Source: Alphaproteobacteria bacterium (GTDB lineage: Bacteria > Pseudomonadota > Alphaproteobacteria > Rhizobiales > Beijerinckiaceae). Taken from it: a stretch of 5,330 nucleotides of DNA. The position numbers were made by a program, and so were the translations under genes. Where the stretch lies: NCBI GenBank assembly GCA_009921785.1, contig RFXE01000131.1, forward strand, positions 1 to 5,330, written 5' to 3'. Each line of letters opens with the position of its first letter. Within the stretch, counting starts at the first letter, position 1. Below, one piece after another: positions 1-5,330 of this stretch. The notes below the pieces were generated by a model. It made no database searches. It saw nothing but the letters and a program-made list of their open reading frames with translations, and was not told where the DNA came from.

Positions 1-611
1 CCGCGAAAGAGCGGTTCATTCTGCGCCAACCGATAGGGGCAGAGCGCGCGATAGGCGGTGATGGCCTCAATCACCGGGCCGATGACGGGCACAATCCGTG
101 TCCGGCCGCCTTTTCCGGTGATGCGTAAGGTGTCGAACCCCGCCTCGGGGCAATCACGAGCCAAAAGCCCCAAAGCTTCCGAGATTCGCAAACCGCACCC
201 ATAAAGAAGTGTCATCACGGCGGCATCGCGCGCCAATATCCAGGGATCACGCGTCTCGTCCGCCCTCTCTTCGGGATCAACAAGCCGCAAAGCCGTCTTG
301 GCGGATACGGGTTTCGGCAAAAGGCGGGGCAATTTGGGCCCGCGAATGGCGGAGAGCGCCGAGGCGTCAGCCAGCCCTTCACGCTCGAGAAATCTCAGAT
401 AAGAGCGAATGCCCGCGAGTTGACGCATCAAACTGCGGCTTCCTACCCCGTCCTCACGCCTTTTGGCCATAAAGGAGCGGATATCGCCCGCTTCCAGAGC
501 TTTCAGGCGCGGATCGATATCCATTCCCGGTGTAACGCCCAGAAAACTTAAGAATTGCGCCATATCGCGCAGATAGGCCTCGCAGGTTTTAGGGGGTTCG
601 AGGGTGAGGGC
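1..611 (-). CDS. xerC: Tyrosine recombinase XerC-like, partial, 5' end disturbed
   Basis: XerC acts with XerD at the dif site near the replication terminus to resolve chromosome dimers. The minus-strand translation shows the core-binding domain (AYLRDMAQFLSFL, then RSLMRQLAGIRSYLRFLER) and the start of the catalytic domain, with LLYGCGLRISEAL, holding the first catalytic Arg, and TGKGGRTRIVPV, holding the beta-hairpin Lys. The frame leaves the window at LFRG, so the HxxR box and Tyr nucleophile lie outside it. The start is uncertain. The frame opens after a TGA at 612-614, and its only ATG (561-563) has no ribosome binding site and would cut into the first conserved helix. Recognisable sequence (PKTCEAYLRD) continues upstream of that ATG. 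ATG 623-625, in another frame, has AAAAGG before it and would join if one base were added to the five-base run at 592-596. Family assignment is firm; XerC rather than XerD rests on the priA-atp neighbourhood. Confidence 0.88.
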
Positions 612-629
612 TCATCGCGGGACATGAGG

Positions 630-635
630 CCTTTT
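630..635 (-). promoter_or_regulatory. Possible Shine-Dalgarno of the original xerC start
   Basis: On the minus strand AAAAGG lies four bases before an ATG at 623-625. That ATG opens the reading frame beginning MSRDEPSPS, which would run into the XerC frame if one C were restored in the C5 run (592-596 on the plus strand). The spacing is a little short for a Shine-Dalgarno. This site matters because the in-frame ATG of xerC at 561-563 has no such signal. It is a suggestion only. Confidence 0.3.
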
Positions 636-706
636 CGCATATTCGGAATTAACAGGCTGTAAGCGGCGGGTCGTCCGCGGTCCGATAATGATGCTATTCG
701 TTTTCC

Positions 707-2923
707 ATGTCTTCCGATTCCCGAACCCTCGATTCCCTCTTTTCCGAGTCTGATGCCCCCGCAGCGGTAATCGCCGATGTGCTGATCCCGCTCGCGCTCG
801 ATATTGCCTATTCCTACAAAGTGCCGCCGGGCCTTGTCGTTGAGCCGGGTGACGTTGTGCATGTGCCTTTGGCCGCGCGCGAAACAATCGGTGTCGTCTG
901 GGAAACGCGCAAAGGGGCCTCGGCCTCCAATCTCAAAGCGGTGATGTCCAAAGCGGATGCGACTCCGCTTTCATCGACATTGCGTGAGTTTGTCGATTGG
1001 GTTGCGCGTTACACGCTCGCGCCGCGCGGCCTCGTATTGCGCATGGCCTTGCGTGCGCCCGAGATTGAACGAAATGAACGCATCGCCATGGGTGTTCGTC
1101 TTGTGGGCGCGCCGCCTGCGCGTCTCACCCCGGCACGGCAGCGGGTGCTCGAGATTTTAAGCGATGGTTTATTGCGCGCGAAGCGCGATCTCTGTGATGA
1201 AGCAGGCGTGAGTGCTGCCGTCATTGATGGCTTGATTGATGAAGGCACTCTTATACCCGAGCCCATGCCGCAAGCTCCCATTGCGCCTCTGCCTGATCCT
1301 GATTTTACAACAACAATTTTTTCTGAAGCACAAAGCAAAGCTGTCGGTGAATTATTAAACTCAATTCGACAAGAACAATCCTCAACAACGCTTCTTGAAG
1401 GCGTAACAGGATCAGGCAAAACGGAAGTTTATTTTGAAGCCGTTGCCGAGACATTGCGTAAAGGGCGGCAGTCTTTAATTCTCATGCCTGAAATTGCATT
1501 GACGGGACAATTTTTAGACCGATTTGAAAAACGTTTCGGTGTTCGTCCTGCCGAATGGCACTCCGGTGTTTCCGGTCGTCGGCGCGAGAAAATATTTTCT
1601 GCGCTTGCATCAGGTGAAGCAAAAGTTATTGCGGGCGCGCGCTCAGCTTTGTTTTTGCCTTATGCCGATCTCGGTTTGATCATTGTCGATGAAGAGCATG
1701 AAACGGCTTACAAACAAGAAGACGGTGTTCATTATCACGCACGCGATATGGCTGTTGTGCGCGGGCGACTTGAAAACGCGCCGGTGATATTAGCATCCGC
1801 AACACCATCAATCGAAAGTCGTGTGAATGCAAAGGCAGGACGTTACACGCATGTCAAATTGCCCGAGCGTCATGGTGGCCGCGCCATGCCTGATATCGCA
1901 ACTATTGATTTGCGCGTTGATCCGCCGGGCAAAGGACGTTTTTTATCACCGCGGTTGATCAGCGAGATACGCGAGACGATTACGCGCGGCGAACAGACTT
2001 TGCTTTATCTTAATCGTCGAGGTTATGCGCCTTTGACGCTTTGCCGTCATTGTGGTCATCGTTTTCAATGTCCGAATTGCACTACATGGCTTGTTGAACA
2101 TCGCTTTCGCCGCGCTTTGATGTGTCACCATTGCGGTCATGTCGAACGGCGGCCCGAGACATGTCCTTCATGTTCAGCAGAGGATAGTTTGGCGGCATGC
2201 GGACCCGGTGTTGAACGACTGCAAGAAGAAGTGGCCGAACAATTCCCCGATGCGCGCGCGCTTGTTTTATCCTCCGATATGCCCGGAGGGATCGAACGTT
2301 TACGCCGCGAAATTGAAGCGGTGGCCGCAGGTGATTTTAACATTGTGATTGGCACACAGCTCGTCGCTAAAGGTCATCACTTCCCTTACCTTTCACTCGT
2401 CGGTGTTGTTGATGCCGATCTCGGCCTGACCTCGGGTGATCCGCGGGCGGCTGAGCGGACATTCCAGATGCTTGGCCAAGTCACAGGGCGGGCGGGTCGT
2501 GGACACACGGCCGGTCGGGCGCTTTTACAAAGCTATGATCCGGATCATCCGGTCATCCGCGCTTTGGTGTCGGGTGATGCCGAGCGATTCTATCGTGAGG
2601 AGACCGCCCAGCGCGAGGCGGCGTCGATGCCGCCTTTCGGTCGTCTCGCGGCGCTCATTATCTCCGCCAATGACCGCCAACCTGCCGAATCTTACGCCCG
2701 CGCCCTTGCGAGGGCTGCCGAACCGCCCCCGGGCGTCATGGTTTTGGGGCCCGCTGAGGCGCCGATTGCGGTGATAAGGGGGCGGCATCGGTTCCGGATC
2801 CTCGTCAAAACCGACCGAGCGGTGCCAATTCAGACCTATCTTCGGGAGTGGCTTGCCCGCGCGCCTAAGGCCACAGGCAATGTCCGGGTGGGGATCGATA
2901 TCGATCCGCAGAGTTTTTATTGA
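707..2923 (+). CDS. priA: Primosomal protein N' (replication restart helicase PriA)
   Basis: PriA is a 3'-5' superfamily 2 DNA helicase that recognises stalled or collapsed forks and D-loops and directs reloading of the replicative helicase. The 738-residue product is complete and of normal length. The N-terminal DNA-binding domain contains VLIPLALDIAYSYKVP (from about residue 25). The helicase core shows Walker A GVTGSGKTE (232-240), Walker B DEEH (328-331), motif III SATPS (364-368), GTQLVAKGHHF (from 549) and motif VI QVTGRAGR (591-598). Between the helicase lobes are eight zinc-binding cysteines in two clusters, C446/C449/C455/C458 and C473/C476/C486/C489. The C-terminal domain ends in IDIDPQSFY, typical of alphaproteobacterial PriA. 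The ATG at 707 is the only ATG before the conserved N-terminus; no clear Shine-Dalgarno precedes it. It is divergent from xerC. Base composition falls sharply in the middle of the gene (about 1300-1650) although the protein there looks ordinary. Confidence 0.97.
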   Translation: MSSDSRTLDSLFSESDAPAAVIADVLIPLALDIAYSYKVPPGLVVEPGDVVHVPLAARETIGVVWETRKGASASNLKAVMSKADATPLSSTLREFVDWVARYTLAPRGLVLRMALRAPEIERNERIAMGVRLVGAPPARLTPARQRVLEILSDGLLRAKRDLCDEAGVSAAVIDGLIDEGTLIPEPMPQAPIAPLPDPDFTTTIFSEAQSKAVGELLNSIRQEQSSTTLLEGVTGSGKTEVYFEAVAETLRKGRQSLILMPEIALTGQFLDRFEKRFGVRPAEWHSGVSGRRREKIFSALASGEAKVIAGARSALFLPYADLGLIIVDEEHETAYKQEDGVHYHARDMAVVRGRLENAPVILASATPSIESRVNAKAGRYTHVKLPERHGGRAMPDIATIDLRVDPPGKGRFLSPRLISEIRETITRGEQTLLYLNRRGYAPLTLCRHCGHRFQCPNCTTWLVEHRFRRALMCHHCGHVERRPETCPSCSAEDSLAACGPGVERLQEEVAEQFPDARALVLSSDMPGGIERLRREIEAVAAGDFNIVIGTQLVAKGHHFPYLSLVGVVDADLGLTSGDPRAAERTFQMLGQVTGRAGRGHTAGRALLQSYDPDHPVIRALVSGDAERFYREETAQREAASMPPFGRLAALIISANDRQPAESYARALARAAEPPPGVMVLGPAEAPIAVIRGRHRFRILVKTDRAVPIQTYLREWLARAPKATGNVRVGIDIDPQSFY

Positions 2924-2929
2924 CTGCTA

Positions 2930-2950
2930 ATGCCCGCCTCGGCGGGTCAT
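2930..2950 (+). terminator. GC-rich hairpin after priA, possible terminator
   Basis: Seven bases after the priA stop is a perfect inverted repeat, CCCGCC (2933-2938) and GGCGGG (2941-2946), which can extend to ATG/CAT at its base with one bulged T. The strong stem and its position directly after the gene suggest transcription termination for priA. There is no run of T after the stem (TCATCGG follows), so it is not a textbook intrinsic terminator; it could act with Rho or protect the RNA 3' end. Confidence 0.45.
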
Positions 2951-3151
2951 CGGTCCAAAGTTGAGGGGGGCAAATCCACCCCTGCCGCATTGCACTTGCG
3001 AAGGGCCTATGCTAACCACCCGCCCGTGCCTCGGCGTGGGCTCTACGCGGTGGCATGTTCCTGACTTTTCCTATTTTGTGCCGCAGCGCTTCGGGCATTG
3101 CGTATGGGGTGGGAAGCGTCAATCGACCCGTGAACCGAGAGATCTAAGCCG
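2951..3151 (+). promoter_or_regulatory. Leader region of the atp operon (promoter not located)
   Basis: About 200 bases separate the priA hairpin from atpH, and the atp operon promoter most likely lies here. I could not find a convincing pair of -35 and -10 boxes. TTGCAC at 2990-2995 and TATGCT at 3008-3013 are only 12 bases apart, and TTGTGC at 3076-3081 and TATGGG at 3103-3108 are 21 apart. A weak hairpin (AGGGG at 2964-2968 with CCCCT at 2979-2983) is present. No conserved small gene is recognisable: the open frame starting near 2961 runs into atpH in the wrong phase and resembles nothing I know. Function is inferred from position. Confidence 0.35.
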
Positions 3152-3712
3152 GTGGCCGCCGAACAATCAATTTCCTCAGGTTTTGCAGCACGTTACGCGA
3201 CTGCTTTGTTCGAGCTCGCGAAAGAAACCAACGCGGTTTCCTCGGTACTCGCCGACCTCGGCCGGTTTGATGACCTCGTGGCAGCAAACCCCGACATGAC
3301 CCGTTTCGTCATGAGCCCAATTTTCAGCGCCGATGAACAATTGCGCGCGCTTGAGCCGATCCTCGCGAAAATCGAGGTGGCCGGCTTGGCCCAGAAATTT
3401 CTTCTTCTCGTCGCATCAAAGCGTCGTCTGTTTGCCGTTCGGCAGATGGTCAAGGCGTTCCGCGCTTTGGTCGACAAAGATCGCGGCGTGACGCGCGCCA
3501 CCGTCACGCTGGCCGAGACGCCTTCAACAAAGGCTCTCGAGACCATCAAAGCGGCGCTTCGGGATGTGGCCGGTGCAGCAGCCGAGATCGACCTCAAAGT
3601 CGATCCGGAAATCATCGGCGGACTCGTCGTGCAGATCGGATCGAAAATGGTCGATTCGTCCCTGCGCACTAAACTCAACGGCATTCGTACTGCGATGAAA
3701 GAGGTCGGCTGA
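3152..3712 (+). CDS. atpH: F1Fo ATP synthase subunit delta
   Basis: Subunit delta (the counterpart of mitochondrial OSCP) sits on top of the F1 head and links it to the b/b' peripheral stalk so that the alpha3-beta3 hexamer does not turn with the rotor. The 186-residue product has the usual length. The N-terminal helical domain begins with SGFAARYATALFELAKE. The C-terminal signature lies at about residues 154-171 (IIGGLVVQIGSKMVDSSL). The start is GTG at 3152: it gives the expected short lead into the ARYATALFELA motif, with a weak purine-rich stretch (GAGAG, about 3137-3141) upstream. Its TGA shares one base with the ATG of atpA (TGATG), so the two are probably translationally coupled. It is the first gene of the F1 operon here; no Fo genes precede it, as is usual in alphaproteobacteria. 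Confidence 0.96.
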   Translation: MAAEQSISSGFAARYATALFELAKETNAVSSVLADLGRFDDLVAANPDMTRFVMSPIFSADEQLRALEPILAKIEVAGLAQKFLLLVASKRRLFAVRQMVKAFRALVDKDRGVTRATVTLAETPSTKALETIKAALRDVAGAAAEIDLKVDPEIIGGLVVQIGSKMVDSSLRTKLNGIRTAMKEVG

Positions 3713-5239
3713 TGGATATCCGCGCCGCAGAAATTTCTGCAATCCTTAAAGATCAGATCAAGAATTTCGGCTCTGAGGCTCACGTCACGGAAGTCGGGCA
3801 AGTGCTTTCCGTCGGTGACGGTATCGCCCGCGTTTACGGCCTCGACAATGTTCAGGCCGGTGAAATGGTCGAGTTCGAAAACGGCATTCGGGGCATGGCC
3901 CTCAATCTCGAATCCGACAATGTCGGCGTCGTGATTTTCGGTTCCGACCGTGACATCAAAGAAGGCCAGACGGTGAAGCGCACAGGCGCCATCGTGGACG
4001 CGCCGGTCGGCAAGGGTCTCTTGGGCCGCGTTGTTGACGCGCTTGGTAATCCGATTGATGGCAAAGGCCCGATCAAGGCTGAAAAGCGCATGCAGGTTGA
4101 CGTTAAGGCGCCGGGCATTATTCCGCGCCAGTCCGTGCATGAGCCAATGGCTACCGGCCTTAAGGCTGTTGATGCGTTGATCCCAATTGGTCGCGGCCAA
4201 CGCGAATTAATCATCGGTGATCGTCAGACGGGTAAAACCGCTGTCGCACTCGACACGATCCTCAATCAGAAGTCGATCAACCAAGGCACTGACGAAAGCC
4301 AGAAGCTTTATTGCGTCTATGTTGCGATTGGTCAGAAGCGTTCAACCGTTGCGCAATTCGTGAAGGTTCTCGAAGAGCAAGGCGCACTTGATTATTCTAT
4401 CGTTGTGGCAGCCACCGCTTCCGATCCTGCGCCAATGCAGTTCTTGGCACCCTTCACCGGCTGCACCATGGGCGAATATTTCCGCGACAACGGCATGCAT
4501 GCCGTGATCGTGTATGACGATTTGTCCAAGCAGGCTGTTGCCTATCGCCAGATGTCGCTGTTGCTTCGTCGTCCGCCAGGTCGCGAAGCCTATCCTGGTG
4601 ACGTGTTCTATCTCCATTCGCGCCTTCGAGCGCGCGGCGAAACTCGGTAAGCCTTCAGGCTCGGGCTCGCTCACCGCATTGCCTGTGATTGAAACACAAG
4701 CGAACGACGTGTCGGCTTACATTCCGACTAACGTGATTTCGATCACTGACGGCCAGATCTTCTTGGAAACCGATTTGTTCTATCAGGGCATTCGTCCTGC
4801 GGTGAACGTCGGTCTCTCGGTGTCGCGCGTGGGTTCATCCGCGCAGACTAAGGCGATGAAAAAAGTCGCCGGTAAGATCAAGGGCGAGCTCGCGCAGTAT
4901 CGTGAAATGGCGGCCTTCGCACAGTTCGGTGGTGACTTGGACGCAACGACGCAGCGTTTGCTCAATCGCGGTGCACGTTTGACCGAGCTTCTGAAGCAAG
5001 CGCAGTTCTCGCCAATGCAGATGGAAGAGCAGGTTTGCGTGTTGTACGCCGGCGTGAACGGTTATCTTGATACATTGCCAGTCAATCGCGTGAAGGCGTT
5101 CCAAGACGGACTTCTCAATTGGCTCAAGTCGCAGAACGCGGATCTTCTTTCGACGATCCGGACATCGAAGGATCTTTCGGACGATTCAACCAAGACGCTC
5201 AAAGCGGCGGTTGATTCATTCGCAAAATCATTCTCGTGA
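3712..5239 (+). CDS. atpA: F1Fo ATP synthase subunit alpha, apparent frameshift at about 4627
   Basis: Subunit alpha alternates with beta in the F1 hexamer, carries the non-catalytic nucleotide sites and supplies an arginine to the catalytic sites. The gene starts at ATG 3712 (GAAAGAGG at 3696-3703 upstream). Visible motifs are the beta-barrel GDGIARVYGL, P-loop GDRQTGKT (169-176), YDDLSKQA (from 268) and PGREAYPGDVFYLHSRL (289-305). After codon 305 the frame fails and stops at TAA 4648-4650, giving 312 residues. The rest of alpha resumes in another frame from E at 4628 (ERAAKLGKPSGSGSL) to the TGA at 5237-5239. The family reads SRLLERAAK here, so CTTCGAG looks like CTTCTCGAG minus two bases. 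Restoring them gives 509 residues, the normal length, and puts the arginine finger (SVSRVG) at residue 373, the known position in bovine alpha. As written, the frame-1 product lacks the arginine finger and C-terminal domain. Sequence error is more likely than a true pseudogene. Confidence 0.93.
4624..4630 (+). other. Site of apparent 2-base deletion in atpA
   Basis: The sequence reads CGC CTT C GAG CGC. Codons up to CTT (4624-4626) belong to the first atpA frame and codons from GAG (4628) to the second. A CT or TC dinucleotide repeat unit appears to have been lost from CTTCTCGAG, removing the second Leu of the SRLLER motif. The same junction could formally be crossed by a +1 slip of the ribosome from CTT to TTC, giving SRLER, but this would still lack a conserved Leu. 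Confidence 0.85.
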
Positions 5240-5248
5240 TCGCGCCTT

Positions 5249-5255
5249 AAAAGGG
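5249..5255 (+). promoter_or_regulatory. Ribosome binding site of atpG
   Basis: AAAGGGA lies seven bases before the ATG at 5263, a good match to the Shine-Dalgarno consensus and spacing. It is in the 23-base gap between atpA and atpG, and supports atpG being translated from its own signal within the operon. Confidence 0.6.
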
Positions 5256-5262
5256 ACGTACC

Positions 5263-5330
5263 ATGCCTTCATTGAAGGACCTGAGGACCCGGATCTCATC
5301 GGTCAAGGCGACTCAGAAAATCACCAAGGC
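5263..5330 (+). CDS. atpG: F1Fo ATP synthase subunit gamma, N-terminal fragment
   Basis: Subunit gamma is the central rotor shaft of F1 and couples ring rotation in the membrane to catalysis in the alpha-beta hexamer. Only the first 22 codons are in the window. They read MPSLKDLRTRISSVKATQKITK, close to the family N-terminus (KDLRxRIxSVKxTQKIT), which forms the first helix of the coiled coil inside the hexamer. The ATG has a good ribosome binding site and lies 23 bases after atpA, in the order H-A-G expected for the alphaproteobacterial F1 operon. The gene is cut by the window edge, not visibly broken. Confidence 0.95.
   Translation, partial: MPSLKDLRTRISSVKATQKITK

Noticed and set aside
209..472. 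Plus-strand open frame of 87 codons
   Set aside because: Antisense to the conserved XerC core with no recognisable features.
684..689. GATAAT as a -10 box for priA
   Set aside because: No acceptable -35 box is found 16-18 bases upstream (AAGCGG or similar), so a promoter cannot be supported.
548..862. Minus-strand open frame of 104 codons covering the xerC-priA spacer and the 5' end of priA
   Set aside because: Most of it is antisense to the conserved priA N-terminus and its product resembles no known protein. Only its last part (from 625) may be the displaced start of xerC, which is noted there.
2961..3299. Plus-strand open frame of 112 codons in the atp leader
   Set aside because: It ends inside atpH in another phase, has no recognisable motif, and its second half is a shadow of atpH.
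3193..4200. Minus-strand open frame of 335 codons
   Set aside because: It lies wholly antisense to atpH and atpA, both firmly identified; long antisense frames are common in GC-rich coding DNA. No family features seen.
4514..4627. ATG-started N-terminal part of the second atpA frame (MTICPSRLL onward), as a possible separate gene
   Set aside because: Residues before E at 4628 are the out-of-frame reading of conserved alpha-subunit codons. Only the part from 4628 is real coding sequence.

Overview
The window carries a conserved alphaproteobacterial chromosomal neighbourhood: a tyrosine recombinase of the XerC type (minus strand, cut by the left edge), then priA, then the start of the F1 ATP synthase operon, atpH-atpA-atpG (plus strand, atpG cut by the right edge). 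This order, an F1 operon without the Fo genes in front of it, and the protein sequences themselves all fit an alphaproteobacterium, most likely of the Hyphomicrobiales (Rhizobiales). I cannot name the genus.

Layout: 1-611 (minus) is XerC-like coding sequence whose N-terminal end is not intact in frame. About 611-706 is the divergent spacer towards priA. 707-2923 is a complete replication-restart helicase PriA, with a markedly AT-richer middle section. 2924-3151 is a 228-base spacer holding a GC-rich hairpin just after priA and, presumably, the atp promoter and leader. 3152-3712 is atpH (delta subunit, GTG start). 3712-5239 is atpA (alpha subunit), broken at about 4626-4628 by an apparent loss of two bases. 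5263 onward is the first 22 codons of atpG.

The atp genes work as one unit. atpH and atpA share one base (TGATG), which implies translational coupling, and atpG follows after 23 bases with its own ribosome binding site. Their products form the catalytic head and the peripheral-stalk connection of ATP synthase. PriA reloads the replisome at collapsed forks and XerC resolves chromosome dimers, so the left half is chromosome maintenance and the right half energy metabolism.

I found no new biological system, mobile element, CRISPR array or RNA gene. The points worth a second look are the apparent two-base loss in atpA, the damaged or frameshifted 5' end of xerC, and the composition mosaic inside priA. 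Two frame-type lesions in conserved housekeeping genes within 5.3 kb make sequence error a serious possibility.
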